A stretch of DNA of 64,000 bases from Spongiactinospora sp. TRM90649 (GTDB lineage Bacteria > Actinomycetota > Actinomycetes > Streptosporangiales > Streptosporangiaceae), in contig NZ_JARLTC010000002.1 in NCBI RefSeq assembly GCF_029382225.1, forward strand, positions 124,001 through 188,000. The letters are read 5' to 3'. Each line of letters starts with the position of its first letter. Positions within the stretch are counted from its first letter, which is position 1. Below the pieces are notes generated by a model. That model did no database searches and had not been told where the DNA came from. It saw nothing but the letters and a program-made list of their open reading frames with translations. Positions 45,171 to 55,071 of this stretch are shown piece after piece. Position numbers and translations under genes: made by a program.

Positions 45171-47780
45171 CTACGCGCCGGTCAGCGGTAGGGCGCGGCG
45201 CACGCTCTGGCAGACGCCGTCGCTGGCCGCCGCCGCCGCGCGGCGCTCGGCGTCCGGCTCGCCGTAGCCGGTCAGCCGCTGCCGCAGCGGACGCCCGGTC
45301 GGGGCCACCATCGCGGCGATCTCGCTGATCGTCTTGTACGAGCCGTTCTCCGACCCGGCCATCCGGCTGATCGTCTCTTCCATCAGCGTGCCGCCCAGGT
45401 CGTTGACCCCGCCCTGGAGCACGTCGCGGCACAGGTCGTCGCGGAGCTTGACCCATGAGCACTGGATGTTGCCGATCGCCCCGTGCAGCATGATCCGGGC
45501 CAGCGCGTGGACCGCGCGGTTCTCGCGGGCGGTCGGGCCGGGCCTGGCCACCCCCGCCAGGTAGATCGGCGCGCTGTGGTGCACGAACGGCAGCAGCACG
45601 AACTCACTGAAGCCGCCGGTCTCCTCCTGCATGGTCCGGATCAACCGGATGTGCCGCACCCAGTGCGCGTGCGTGTCCACATGCCCGTACATCATGGTCG
45701 AGGTCGTCGGGATGCCGATCCGGTGCGCGGTGCTGATCACCTCGATCCACTCGCGGGCCGGGAGCTTGCCCTTGGTCAGCACCCACCGCACGTCGTCGTC
45801 GAGGATCTCGGCCGCCGTGCCGGGCAGCGAGTCGACCCCGGCCTCGCGGGCCGCGTGCAGCCACTCCTCGATCGACAGGTTCGTGCGACCGGCCCCGTTC
45901 ACGACCTCCATCGGCGAGAACGCGTGCACATGGACGCCGGGGACGCGCTCCTTGACCGCCCGCGCGATGTCGAAGTACGCCGTGCCCGGCAGGTCGGGGT
46001 GGATGCCGCCCTGCATGCACACCTCGGTCGCCCCGGCCAGCCACGCCTCGTGGGCGCGGTCGGCGACCTGGTCCAGGGAGAGGGTGTAGGCGTCGGCGTC
46101 GGTGCGGCGCTGGGCGAACGCGCAGAACCGGCAGCCGGTGTAGCAGACGTTGGTGAAGTTGATGTTCCGGTTGACCACGTAGGTCACGTCGTCGCCGACG
46201 GCCTCGCGGCGCAGGCCGTCGGCGATCCGGCACAGTTCGTCGAGCCCGGCGTCGTCGGCTCCGGCCCCGGACGGGTCGCCGGCCAAGCCGAGCAGGGTCA
46301 GCGCGTCCTGTTCGCTCAGCCCGGCGGGGTCGGACTCGGCGTGGGCGAGCGCCTGCCGTACGTCGCCGCGGACCGCGCCCCCGCTCGTGCCCTTGCCGGT
46401 CACGGCGGCGGCCCGCTCGCGCAGCGCGTCCCAGTCGCCGTAGACGTGGTCGAAGTCGTCGCGGCGGTCGGCCGAGCGCCCCTCGGTGTCCACCTCCACG
46501 TGCAGGTCGGTACGGCCGGACGCGGCGTACCCGCCGTCCGGCTCCTGCCACGGACGGCCGGTCAGGACGGCGTCCTCCCTGGCCAGCCCGGTCTCCGGGT
46601 CCGCCAGCGCGGACACGTGCCCGAACAGACGCGGGTCGAGCCACGGCTCACCGGCCCGGACGTACTCCGGGTAGATCGTCAGGCGTTCGCGCAGCTCGAA
46701 CCCCGCCTCGGCGGTGCGCTCGGCCAGCGCCTCGATCTGCGGCCACGGACGCTCGGGGTTGACGTGGTCGGGCGTGAGCGGCGAGACCCCGCCCCAGTCG
46801 TCGATGCCCGCCCGGATCATCAGCGCGTACTCGGAGTCGACCAGGTTCGGCGGGGCCTGCACCCGCATCCCCGGCCCGAGCACCAGCCGCGTCACCGCGA
46901 TCGTGGCGGCCAGCTCCTCAAGGTCGGCGTCCGGCATCCCGCGCATCGCCGTGTCCGGCTTGGCGCGGAAGTTCTGCACGATGACCTCCTGGACGCCGCC
47001 GTACTCGCGGGCCACCCGGCGGATCGCGAAGATCGACTCGGCGCGGTCGGCGATCGTCTCGCCGATGCCGATCAGGATGCCCGTGGTGAACGGCACGCTG
47101 GTGCGCCCGGCGTCCTCAAGGACGCGCAGCCGTACGGCGGGGTCCTTGTCCGGCGAGCCATAGTGCGGCTGCCCCTTCTCCTCGAACAGGCGGCGCGAGG
47201 TGGTCTCCAGCATCATGCCCATGGACGGCGCGACCGGCTTGAGCCGCTGGAGGTCCTGCCAGGTCATGACGCCCGGGTTGAGGTGCGGCAGCAGTCCGGT
47301 CTCCTCCAGCACCCGGATCGCCATCGCCCGCACGTAGGAGAGCGTGTCGTCGTAGCCGTGCGCGTCGAGCCATTCGCGCGCCTGGTGCCAGCGGTCCTCC
47401 GGCCGGTCGCCGAGGGTGAACAGGGCCTCCTTGCAGCCCATCGCCGCGCCCTGGCGGGCGATCTCCATGACCTCGTCCGGGCTGAGGAACGGGCTGGGCA
47501 GCTTGTTCGGCGCGGTGGCGAAGGTGCAGTAACCGCAGCGGTCCCGGCACAGCCGGGTCAGCGGGATGAACACCTTGCGGCTGTAGGTGATGACGCCGGG
47601 GCGGCCCGCGCGGGCCAGGCCCGCGTCACGCACCCTGGCCGCGTGGTCGAGCAGGGCGCCGAGGTGCTCGCCCCTGGCCTGGAGCAGCACCGCGGCCTCG
47701 GTGGCGTTGAGGGTCTTGCCGTCACGGGCCCGGGCGAGGGCACGACGCATCGCGGAGTCTGCGGGCACGGGGTCAGTCAT
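45171..47780 (-). CDS. fbiC: Fo synthase (CofG/CofH fusion)
   Basis: An 869-residue enzyme making the deazaflavin Fo from tyrosine and a riboflavin precursor. It has two radical-SAM domains, each with CxxxCxxC: CRDRCGYC near residue 80 (CofG-like half) and CYTGCRFC near residue 545 (CofH-like half). It shares the F420 pathway with fbiA and fbiB, which face it. ATG 47778-47780 is preferred; a GTG three codons earlier is possible. No strong RBS is visible for either. Confidence 0.97.
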   Translation of the reverse strand: MTDPVPADSAMRRALARARDGKTLNATEAAVLLQARGEHLGALLDHAARVRDAGLARAGRPGVITYSRKVFIPLTRLCRDRCGYCTFATAPNKLPSPFLSPDEVMEIARQGAAMGCKEALFTLGDRPEDRWHQAREWLDAHGYDDTLSYVRAMAIRVLEETGLLPHLNPGVMTWQDLQRLKPVAPSMGMMLETTSRRLFEEKGQPHYGSPDKDPAVRLRVLEDAGRTSVPFTTGILIGIGETIADRAESIFAIRRVAREYGGVQEVIVQNFRAKPDTAMRGMPDADLEELAATIAVTRLVLGPGMRVQAPPNLVDSEYALMIRAGIDDWGGVSPLTPDHVNPERPWPQIEALAERTAEAGFELRERLTIYPEYVRAGEPWLDPRLFGHVSALADPETGLAREDAVLTGRPWQEPDGGYAASGRTDLHVEVDTEGRSADRRDDFDHVYGDWDALRERAAAVTGKGTSGGAVRGDVRQALAHAESDPAGLSEQDALTLLGLAGDPSGAGADDAGLDELCRIADGLRREAVGDDVTYVVNRNINFTNVCYTGCRFCAFAQRRTDADAYTLSLDQVADRAHEAWLAGATEVCMQGGIHPDLPGTAYFDIARAVKERVPGVHVHAFSPMEVVNGAGRTNLSIEEWLHAAREAGVDSLPGTAAEILDDDVRWVLTKGKLPAREWIEVISTAHRIGIPTTSTMMYGHVDTHAHWVRHIRLIRTMQEETGGFSEFVLLPFVHHSAPIYLAGVARPGPTARENRAVHALARIMLHGAIGNIQCSWVKLRDDLCRDVLQGGVNDLGGTLMEETISRMAGSENGSYKTISEIAAMVAPTGRPLRQRLTGYGEPDAERRAAAAASDGVCQSVRRALPLTGA

Positions 47781-47868
47781 ACCCGGCACACTACGACCCG
47801 GCCTCTCGTGAGTTTCGGCAGCCCCGTCCCTAACAGCGCGGGAGGCCCGCCGTCCTCGGACGAAGACC

Positions 47869-48771
47869 TCAGAGGGAGCGGTAGTCCCGCGCGGCCATCC
47901 GGGGGCCGCGCGGCGGCGGGCGCAGCCCGCTCAGCTCCACCAGCCTGGCCACCCGGTGCCGGTGCCCCCGGTACGGCGCGAGCAGCTCCAGCATCCCGGC
48001 GTCGTCGGTCTTCTCGCCGGTCAGCGCCCAGCCGACCAGCGACGGCAGGTGGTAGTCGCCGACCGAAACGGCGTCCGGGTCGCCGTACGCGCGCTGGCGG
48101 ATCTCGGCGGAGGTCCACACGCCGATGCCGGGCAGCGCCCGCAGCAGCCGGTCGGCCTGCCCGCTCTCGGCGGCGGCCTCCAGCTTCCCGGCGTGGCGGG
48201 CGGCGTTCACGATGGTCCTGGCGCGGACGGCCTCCGCGCCCGCGCGGTGCCAGTCCCAGCTCGGGACGGCCCGCCACACCTCGGGCGGCGGGAAGACGCG
48301 CATCTCCTCCGGGGTGGGGCCGGGGGCGGGCTCGCCGTACCGGCGCAGCAGCCACCGCCACGCACGGAACGCCTCCCTGCCCACGACCTTCTGTTCCAGC
48401 ACGGCGGGCACCAGCGCCTCGAACACACGCCCCGAACGGCCGATCCGGAAGCCGGGGAAGCGCCGCGCGGTGTCCCTGATCACCCCGGCGGCGGCGGCGA
48501 AGCCGGAGGCGTCGTCGTCGGCCCCCAGCATGGCGGGCAGCGCGTCGAGCGCCCAGTCGGCTCCGCTCCCCCAGGCGACGCCGACCACGGCCCCTTCCGC
48601 GGCCCGCACCGACACGCGGAGCGTGGCCGGGCCGTCAGGGGTGCGGGTGGTCCGCCAGACGGCGGCGCCGCCCTCGCGACGCCAGGCGGGATCGCCGCTC
48701 CCGCGCCGGTGCACGGCCAGCGCGAGCCCGACGTCCAGGGGCCCCTCCGGCCGCCACACCCGCTGTCTCAC
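47869..48771 (-). CDS. HhH-GPD DNA glycosylase (AlkA-like)
   Basis: A 300-residue base-excision repair enzyme of the 3-methyladenine glycosylase II type. The helix-hairpin-helix is [16 protein letters not shown] and the catalytic Asp lies in [14 protein letters not shown]. The N-terminal domain ([20 protein letters not shown]) is the TATA-box-like fold typical for AlkA. There are no C-terminal cysteines, so no iron-sulfur cluster. GTG 48769-48771 is chosen because it gives the family N-terminus; a TTG at 48834 is also in frame. Confidence 0.88.
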   Translation of the reverse strand: MRQRVWRPEGPLDVGLALAVHRRGSGDPAWRREGGAAVWRTTRTPDGPATLRVSVRAAEGAVVGVAWGSGADWALDALPAMLGADDDASGFAAAAGVIRDTARRFPGFRIGRSGRVFEALVPAVLEQKVVGREAFRAWRWLLRRYGEPAPGPTPEEMRVFPPPEVWRAVPSWDWHRAGAEAVRARTIVNAARHAGKLEAAAESGQADRLLRALPGIGVWTSAEIRQRAYGDPDAVSVGDYHLPSLVGWALTGEKTDDAGMLELLAPYRGHRHRVARLVELSGLRPPPRGPRMAARDYRSL

Positions 48772-48893
48772 CCCATCAGTCTGCCGCAACCGCGTGGTCA
48801 GGCGTTTTCCACGAATGAGTACAGGGCTACTCAAGCCGGATTACCAACAGTCAATGACCCTGAACGGAGGAACTCCCACCCAAAAGGAACACC

Positions 48894-51830
48894 ATGATCA
48901 GACGCACCTTGGGAGCGTTCGCGCTGCTCCTGAGCATCCCGGTGCTGAGCACAGGCACCGGCGCCGCCGCCCACTCGGCGGCCACCCGCCCGTTCTCCGT
49001 CACCATCACCCACGTCGAGTGCGTCGACAGTTGCGACGCCGAGGGCCTTGAGGCCGCCCTCGAAGGCCACGCGGACTTCTACGCCAAGGTGTTCATCAAC
49101 GGCGTCAAACAGCCGCCCGGCAGCGACGAGGACGACCCGTCCACCCCGATCCACGACAACAGCGGGTCCATCGATCCGAACTGGACCGTCGCCACCCAGA
49201 TCCCCGACACCGTGGTGAACGTGCCGGTGACGATCCAGATCTGGGACTACGACTCGACCTCCGGCGACGACCTCGGCGACGTCAGCCCGCGCAACGGCGA
49301 CAACAACCTGGACTTCCGGGTCAGTTACTCCGACGGCAGGTGGATCGACCACACCGGCAACGAGGACAACGTCAACTGGCCGCAGAACTGCTCGACCGGC
49401 GACGGCGGGGACGACGACGAGCCACGCGTGAAGGTCTGCTTCGAGATCGGCACCGACCAGACCACCGGCGACAGCGACGGCGACTCGCTGCTCGACGGCT
49501 GGGAGCTGAACGGCATCAATGTGGACGGCGACAACGACATCGACGTCGACCTGCCGGGAATGGGCGCGCAGACCGGCCGCAAGGACCTGTTCCTGGAGAT
49601 CGACTGCCTGTTCGGCACCAACCACACGCACTGCCCGTTACAAGGGGCGGTGCAGGACGTCGTCCAGGCGTTCGCCAACGCGCCCGTGTCCAATCCGGAC
49701 GGATCGACGGGCATCCAGTTGCACGTGGACGTCGGGAACCTCTACGGCCACGCGCTCAACGCCGCGACGAACGTGCCGCGCACGGCCCCCGGAGTCGGCG
49801 GGATGCGCGGCAACTTCGGCAACTTCGGCGGCGGTGGCGACCAGATCAACGAGGCCGGGAACCTGGTCGTCGACTGGGACGGCGCGACCGGCCGCGCGGG
49901 CACGAACTTCTTCACGCTGAAGAATTTCAACGCCGACCGGGAGCGCTTCTTCCGCTACAACCTGTGGGCGCACCAGAACAACCTGCGCGCCGCGGCCAAC
50001 GACTGCACCTCCGGCTGGGAGCGCGGCACCCCCGCGGTGAACTTCATGGTCACCCTGGGCGGCACCAACGCCTCCGGCAACGCCTGCTGGGGCACCAACG
50101 CCAACGGCCTGTCCGTCGGCAGCCGGGCCGAGCAGGCGGGCACGCTGATGCACGAGTTCGGCCACACGCTCGGGCTCGCGCACGGCGGCGGCGACGGCGT
50201 CAACAACAAGCCCAACTACCTGAGCGTGATGAACTACACCTTCCAGCAGTGCGGTGTGACCGCGGCTCCCCCGGCACTGCCGGGCGGCTGTGACTACTCA
50301 CGGCACAACCTGCCCTCGCTCAACGAGATGCTGCCCCCGGGCATGGACGAGTGCGTGGGCATCGGCGGCGGCCTCGGCCTGGGCGGCGTCGACTGGGACG
50401 GCGTCGGCGGCCTCACCGGGACGACCTGCCCGCCACCTCCCGGCAACAACGTCTCCGCCAACGTCAACGGCGACTTCAACGACACCAACGGCAACGGGAG
50501 CCAGGATCCCGGCGAAACGGCCATCCTCACCACCCTCAACGGATCCGAGGACTGGAACAGGATCTTCTACGACTTCCGCAGCCTGCCCAACTACCAGACC
50601 GGCGGCACGCCGGGCACCGACGAGCCCGACCCCGCGTCGGTCGCGCGGGCCCGCGCCGAGTTCCGCGAGCTGGTCAGGCCCGCGCTGACGGTGGACGTCA
50701 CCGGCCCCGCCGACGCCACGCCCGGCGGATCCGTCGACTACTCCGCCAAGGTCACCAACACCGGGCGCGGCCCAGCGCTGTCCGCGGAGATGACCGTGAC
50801 CCCGCCCGGCGGCACGGCCACGGACCACGATCTGGGTACCTTCAAGGCCACCCAGGTCGCGACACGCCCCGTCCACGTCGCGGTGGCCTGTGACACGGCG
50901 GACGGCACCGTCCTGACGGCCAAGGCGTCGGCCAAGGGCGAGGACATGCTCGGCGGCGAGGTGTCCGGATCCGACACGGCGAGCACAACCGTGCGCGCCC
51001 CCGTCGTGACCCTGCACAAGACCGCCACCGCGACGGTCAACGCGGGCGAGGCCATCACCTACCGGATCGCCTACCAGAACACCGGCGGTGGCGCGGCCGG
51101 CGACGTCAAGATCACCGACGTGCTGCCCGCCGGGGTGTACTACAGCACGCCGCTCGACACCGGCGCGGGACCGAAGCCCGCCAGTGTGGTCCTCAACCCG
51201 GACGGCACCCGCACCTTCACCTGGAACGTCGGCGACCTGGCCGCGAACTCCGGCGAGAAGGTCATCGAATACAAGGCCCGGCCGACGCTGCTGGCGCTGC
51301 CCGGCGACACGTTCGCCAACTCCGCCAAGCTCACCTTCACCAACGCTGCCGGATGCGTCTACGCCCCCGTGACGGACGCGGCGGAGACCACCATCACCGC
51401 CGTCACCCCGAGCAGGCTGCCGATGGTCCCGGCGATCTGGCTGCTCCGCAACGACCTGCGCACCCCGGAGATCCTGGCCAGGGTGCAGGCCACCGACACC
51501 CGCTACGACGGCGCCGACGGCACCGCGCCCAACGGCGAACTGTCGCTCCAGGAGTCGTCCTCGGTGCTGCTGCCACCGGTCGTGCAGCCGCGCGGGCTGC
51601 GCGCCGAGCTCCAGGCCACGTTGCTCAACACGGCCAGCCGGCGGATCAACGCCGGTACCAGGCTGAGCACGGTCACCACCCGGCTGCTGAACCTGGACAC
51701 GGTCGGCGACGCCGTCCGTTACGCCCAGACGACGCTGGCGCAGCCGCCCAACCTGTCCAACCTGCTCCGCTACACCAACGCCAACCTCGTCCTCACCGAG
51801 ATCAACACCGGAATAGCCGAACGCTACTGA
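48894..51830 (+). CDS. Secreted metzincin-type metalloprotease with DUF11 repeat domain
   Basis: A 978-residue exported protein. Residues 1-26 are a signal peptide. A beta domain follows (about 30-185), then Asp-rich calcium-loop-like sequence (DSDGDSLLDGWELNGINVDG). The protease core has HEFGHTLGLAH at 420-430 (HExxHxxGxxH) and a Met-turn SVMNY near 446. A DUF11/CARDB-like stretch (about 590-840: VTNTGRGPALSAEM; ITYRIAYQNTGGGAAGDVKI) and an acid-poor C-terminal domain follow. Even Cys content in the core suggests disulfides. AGGAA lies 6 nt before the ATG. It stands alone before a hairpin. Substrate unknown. Confidence 0.88.
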   Translation: MIRRTLGAFALLLSIPVLSTGTGAAAHSAATRPFSVTITHVECVDSCDAEGLEAALEGHADFYAKVFINGVKQPPGSDEDDPSTPIHDNSGSIDPNWTVATQIPDTVVNVPVTIQIWDYDSTSGDDLGDVSPRNGDNNLDFRVSYSDGRWIDHTGNEDNVNWPQNCSTGDGGDDDEPRVKVCFEIGTDQTTGDSDGDSLLDGWELNGINVDGDNDIDVDLPGMGAQTGRKDLFLEIDCLFGTNHTHCPLQGAVQDVVQAFANAPVSNPDGSTGIQLHVDVGNLYGHALNAATNVPRTAPGVGGMRGNFGNFGGGGDQINEAGNLVVDWDGATGRAGTNFFTLKNFNADRERFFRYNLWAHQNNLRAAANDCTSGWERGTPAVNFMVTLGGTNASGNACWGTNANGLSVGSRAEQAGTLMHEFGHTLGLAHGGGDGVNNKPNYLSVMNYTFQQCGVTAAPPALPGGCDYSRHNLPSLNEMLPPGMDECVGIGGGLGLGGVDWDGVGGLTGTTCPPPPGNNVSANVNGDFNDTNGNGSQDPGETAILTTLNGSEDWNRIFYDFRSLPNYQTGGTPGTDEPDPASVARARAEFRELVRPALTVDVTGPADATPGGSVDYSAKVTNTGRGPALSAEMTVTPPGGTATDHDLGTFKATQVATRPVHVAVACDTADGTVLTAKASAKGEDMLGGEVSGSDTASTTVRAPVVTLHKTATATVNAGEAITYRIAYQNTGGGAAGDVKITDVLPAGVYYSTPLDTGAGPKPASVVLNPDGTRTFTWNVGDLAANSGEKVIEYKARPTLLALPGDTFANSAKLTFTNAAGCVYAPVTDAAETTITAVTPSRLPMVPAIWLLRNDLRTPEILARVQATDTRYDGADGTAPNGELSLQESSSVLLPPVVQPRGLRAELQATLLNTASRRINAGTRLSTVTTRLLNLDTVGDAVRYAQTTLAQPPNLSNLLRYTNANLVLTEINTGIAERY

Positions 51831-51837
51831 CCGGCCC

Positions 51838-51867
51838 AGGGCGGCGCGGCCCACGCCGCGCCGCCCT
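51838..51867. terminator. 13-bp hairpin between the metalloprotease and NUDIX genes
   Basis: AGGGCGGCGCGGC and its complement flank a CCAC loop, 7 nt after the protease stop, between convergent genes. Confidence 0.85.
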
Positions 51868-51882
51868 CACCGCTCACCGTGA

Positions 51883-52353
51883 TCACCGGACCGTCACGGG
51901 ACGGCCGTGCTCCAGGTAGACGGTCTCGCCGCGCGCCTTGGCGACCAGTGCCGCGCGGATCCGGACGGCCAGCCGATCGACGGTCAGCGCGTCCAGCTCG
52001 TCGGCGGCGTGGTAGGCGCAGGCGCGCAGCTCGCCGTCCGCGAACACGATCCGCGCGAACGTGGCCTCGTCGAGGACGCCGCCGTCGAACACGAACAGCA
52101 CCCGCTGGCCGAGCACCGGGGCGGGCGACCAGTCGGCGACCAGCAGCCGTCCGATCGGCGGGCGGATGGCCAGTTCCTCCTCCACCTCGCGCACGCACGC
52201 CTCATAAGGGGTCTCCCCCTCCTCCACGAACCCGCCGGGGATGTCCAGGTGCTCCTTGTAGACGGGATCGACCAGCAGCACCCGATCGTCGCGGTCGAAG
52301 AACAACGCCCCCGCCGCCGCCCACGCCCTGACCCGCCCACCGTGATCGTCCAT
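51883..52353 (-). CDS. NUDIX hydrolase
   Basis: A 156-residue pyrophosphohydrolase with a full Nudix box running from GGFVEEGE to REVEEELAI (G-x5-E-x7-REVEEEL). The substrate is a nucleoside diphosphate derivative that cannot be told from sequence. ATG 52351-52353 gives a natural N-terminus (MDDHGGRVRAWAAAGAL); a longer frame from 52386 adds Gly/Arg-rich sequence. It lies just downstream of a methyltransferase remnant on the same strand. Confidence 0.9.
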   Translation of the reverse strand: MDDHGGRVRAWAAAGALFFDRDDRVLLVDPVYKEHLDIPGGFVEEGETPYEACVREVEEELAIRPPIGRLLVADWSPAPVLGQRVLFVFDGGVLDEATFARIVFADGELRACAYHAADELDALTVDRLAVRIRAALVAKARGETVYLEHGRPVTVR

Positions 52354-52409
52354 GCGGCGATTATGGCGACCGGCGCCGCCCGCCACGCCGCTTCCGCCGG
52401 GGCCGGTGG

Positions 52410-52600
52410 CTAGCGTGTCCGCAGCGACAGCACGTTGCCCCGCTGCTCGCCGAAGGGCAGCCCCATGGACAGGTAGCCGTTGCCGGGCTCGCCGACGTGC
52501 TCCAGGTAGCCGCCCGGCTCAGTCACCGCGTTCTCCCCGATGACGAGCGCGCCGGGGACGAGCCGAGGCTCCAGCGGGTCGAGGACCGGGCGGTAGAGGC
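52410..52600 (-). pseudogene. C-terminal remnant of an O-methyltransferase
   Basis: Reading from about 52600 downwards gives LYRPVLDPLEPRLVPGALVI, then GENAVTEPGGYLEHVGEPGN and GYLSMGLPFGEQRGNVLSLR before TAG (52410-52412). This is the end of a family 3-like O-methyltransferase (last strand and dimer loop). No SAM-binding core is found upstream, where the AraC-ECF gene starts on the other strand. About 64 codons survive, so it is a truncated gene. Confidence 0.7.
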
Positions 52601-52648
52601 TGAGCGCGCGTCTCTTGACCGGACACGGCCGAGCCTAGGCTGGCCGTC

Positions 52649-54085
52649 ATGCGGCATGTGGCCAACAATGACCCCGAACCGGCCAAGCGCGAACGGCACA
52701 CCGAGACGACGGCGCCGATGCTGGTCGTCGCCCGCTCCGGCGTCGACCGGGGCGTCGCCATGGAGCGGCACGAGCACCCGCACCACCTGCTCGCCTGGTC
52801 GCAGAGCGCGGCCGTCGCGCTGCGCACCGGCACCGGCGACTGGCTCGTCCCGCCGACCCACGGCCTCTGGGTGCCCGTGGGCGTTCCGCACGCCGTCGAG
52901 GTGCTGCGCCCCGGGCACATCGGCCTCGTGCTGTTCGACTCCGTCGGCTGCCCCATCACCTGGACCGAGCCCACCGGCGTCCTGATCACGCCGCTGATCC
53001 GCGAACTCATGCTCTACCTCGACGAGCACCCCCACCTCGACGGCGTGCGCGCCGACGCCGAGACCCTGCTGCTCGGCCTGCTCGAACCGGCCCCCAGCAC
53101 CACCTTCCACGTCCCCATCCCCGAAGACCCCCGGATCCGGCGGATCGCCGACGCCCTCCTCAAGGACCCCGCCGCCGGATGTGACCTCGCGGCGTGGGCG
53201 AGAGCCGTCAACGCCGGGGTCCGCACGATCACCCGCCTGTTCACCGACGAGACCGGGATGACGTTCGCCCAGTGGCGCACCCACGTCCGGGTCCGGGCGG
53301 CCCTCACCCACCTCACGCGCGGAGCCTCCGTCCGCACCGCGGCCAGGGCCGTCGGCTACCGCAAACCCGGCGCGTTCTCCACGGCCTTCCACCGCATCAC
53401 CGGCCAGCACCCCGCCATCTACTCGCCGTCCGCGCCGTATGCCGTCCATGCCGGGAACTCGGTAGCGCCCTCCGGGAGACAACGGGGTGACGACCGACAC
53501 CACGAAGGAGGGCCGTTGACCATCGAGACGGCCGAACTCGACGACGCCGAGCTGATCCGGCGGTCCGCGGGCGACCCCGAGCAGTTCGCCGCACTGTTCG
53601 ACCGGTACGCCCGGCACATCCATCGCTACGCCGCGCGCCGGATCGGCGCCCAGGCCGCCGACGACATCGTGGCCGAGACCTTCCTGACCGCGTTCCGGCG
53701 GCGGAGCAGTTACGACACAGCATTCCCGATGGCCCGCCCCTGGCTGTACGGCATCGCCACCACGCTCGTGGCCCGGCACCGCCGCCAGGAGGAGCGGATG
53801 CTGCGGGCGCTCAGCCGTACCGGCCACGACCCGCTGCCAGAACCGGAGGCCGACGCCGTGCTCAGCCGGGTCGCCGCGCTGGACAAGGAACGGGAACTGG
53901 CGGCGGCGCTGGCCGGGATGGCCCGGGGCGACCGCGACGTGCTGCTGCTGGTCGCGTGGGAGGACTTCAGCTACGAGGAGGTCGCGCGGGCGCTCGGGAT
54001 CCCACTGGGGACCGTGCGGTCGCGCCTGCACCGCGCCAGAAGGAAGGCGCGGGCCGTACTAGGGGACGACGAGGAGCTGGGATGA
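52649..54085 (+). CDS. AraC regulator and ECF sigma factor in one open frame
   Basis: One uninterrupted frame of 478 codons. Residues 1-275 are an AraC-type regulator: a cupin-like sensor (HEHPHHLLAWSQSA ... GLWVPVGVPHAVEV) and a double helix-turn-helix (CDLAAWARAVNAGVRTITRL ... VRTAARAVGYRKPGAFSTAF). Residues 290-478 are an ECF sigma factor: region 2 ELIRRSAGDPEQFAALFDRY and DDIVAETFLTAFRR, region 4 LGIPLGTVRSRLHRARRKAR. There is no stop between them. AAGGAGG followed by TTG at 53516 could start the sigma factor separately (189 residues). Either a natural fusion, two overlapping-coupled genes, or a lost AraC stop. Confidence 0.8.
   Translation: MRHVANNDPEPAKRERHTETTAPMLVVARSGVDRGVAMERHEHPHHLLAWSQSAAVALRTGTGDWLVPPTHGLWVPVGVPHAVEVLRPGHIGLVLFDSVGCPITWTEPTGVLITPLIRELMLYLDEHPHLDGVRADAETLLLGLLEPAPSTTFHVPIPEDPRIRRIADALLKDPAAGCDLAAWARAVNAGVRTITRLFTDETGMTFAQWRTHVRVRAALTHLTRGASVRTAARAVGYRKPGAFSTAFHRITGQHPAIYSPSAPYAVHAGNSVAPSGRQRGDDRHHEGGPLTIETAELDDAELIRRSAGDPEQFAALFDRYARHIHRYAARRIGAQAADDIVAETFLTAFRRRSSYDTAFPMARPWLYGIATTLVARHRRQEERMLRALSRTGHDPLPEPEADAVLSRVAALDKERELAAALAGMARGDRDVLLLVAWEDFSYEEVARALGIPLGTVRSRLHRARRKARAVLGDDEELG
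53516..54085 (+). CDS. ECF sigma factor (possible separate start within the AraC frame)
   Basis: Alternative reading of the same frame: TTG at 53516-53518 lies 4 nt after AAGGAGG (53505-53511), giving a 189-residue protein starting MTIETAELDDAELIRR, which is a normal length and beginning for an ECF sigma factor. It would recognise its own promoter set and be restrained by the membrane protein encoded next, whose ATG overlaps its stop (ATGA). Whether it is made alone, fused or both cannot be told from sequence. Confidence 0.6.
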   Translation: MTIETAELDDAELIRRSAGDPEQFAALFDRYARHIHRYAARRIGAQAADDIVAETFLTAFRRRSSYDTAFPMARPWLYGIATTLVARHRRQEERMLRALSRTGHDPLPEPEADAVLSRVAALDKERELAAALAGMARGDRDVLLLVAWEDFSYEEVARALGIPLGTVRSRLHRARRKARAVLGDDEELG

Positions 54086-55029
54086 GCACGATCAGGGAAT
54101 TCCGGAGCGACCTTCCGCCGATGACCGAACAGGCCGAGGACGCCGCCCGCGCCCGCCTGCTGGCCGAGATCCACGCGGGCGTCGCCCCCCGGCCACGGCG
54201 GCCGAGGGTCTCCCTCGGCTGGCGGCTCGCCCTGGCGGCCACGCTCGCCGTCGCGATCGGCACGGGCGTGATCGTCGCCGACCAGCGTCCGCGCGTGGTC
54301 CCCGTCGCCGACGTCCGCGAACTCGGCGAACGCGCCGCCCAGGCCGCCTACGACGACCGGGGCATGACGCCCAACCCAAGCCAGTGGCTCTACATCAAGC
54401 ACAACCAGGCCCCCGGCGCGGGCGACGGCGGCTTCGGCGTGGACCTCTCCAAGCGCACCGTCTTCGAGGAGTGGACCAGCGTGGACGGCGAGCAGGTCGC
54501 CTGGGAGACCACGCCCGGCGGCAAGCTGCTGATCCAGGGCAACCACCCCGGCCTCAGCGCCGCCGACCTGGCCCGCGAGCCGGTCACCCCCGAGGGGGTG
54601 CTCGCGAAGATCCGCGCCAAGCTGACGGAATGGGGGTCGAAGCGGGTCGGCGAGGAGCCCCCGCCGTCCATGGACGCGCAGCTCTTCCAGGCCATCTACC
54701 AGCTCATGGGCACCCAGGCCCTCCCCCCGGAGGTCCGCGCCGCCCTCTTTCGCGGCCTGGCCACCATCCCCGGCGTCACCTACCTCCAGGACGTCACCGA
54801 CGCCGACGGCCGCAAGGGCATCGCCTTCAGCCACACCGACGACTGGACCCGCTACGACCTCATCCTCGACCCGGTGGACTTCCGCTTCCTCGGCACCTAC
54901 GGCGTGACCGTCAAGGACAAGACCATGACCTACACCGACACCCCCTCCATCTTCGTCAAGGCGGGCACCCCCCTCACCCTGACGGCCCGAGTAGAAGCCA
55001 AACTCGTCAACGCCGCCGGCGACCGCTAA
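54082..55029 (+). CDS. CU044_5270-type membrane partner of the ECF sigma factor
   Basis: A 315-residue protein with a cytosolic N-terminus of about 55 residues (MSTIREFRSDLPPMTEQAED), one membrane segment (WRLALAATLAVAIGTGVIVA, about 57-76) and a large outer domain (WLYIKHNQ ... GITYLQDV-like GVTYLQDVTDADGRKGIAFS). This architecture and its ATGA overlap with the sigma gene are typical of CU044_5270 family proteins, proposed to control the sigma factor. No classic zinc anti-sigma motif is present. Confidence 0.85.
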   Translation: MSTIREFRSDLPPMTEQAEDAARARLLAEIHAGVAPRPRRPRVSLGWRLALAATLAVAIGTGVIVADQRPRVVPVADVRELGERAAQAAYDDRGMTPNPSQWLYIKHNQAPGAGDGGFGVDLSKRTVFEEWTSVDGEQVAWETTPGGKLLIQGNHPGLSAADLAREPVTPEGVLAKIRAKLTEWGSKRVGEEPPPSMDAQLFQAIYQLMGTQALPPEVRAALFRGLATIPGVTYLQDVTDADGRKGIAFSHTDDWTRYDLILDPVDFRFLGTYGVTVKDKTMTYTDTPSIFVKAGTPLTLTARVEAKLVNAAGDR

Positions 55030-55039
55030 CCCCCGCCCC

Positions 55040-55071
55040 GGCGAGAGCCCCCTCGGGAGGGGGCTCTCGCC
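55040..55071. terminator. 15-bp hairpin after the sigma-factor operon
   Basis: GGCGAGAGCCCCCTC and its complement with only GG between (effectively 14 bp with a 4-nt loop), 10 nt after the stop. Confidence 0.85.
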
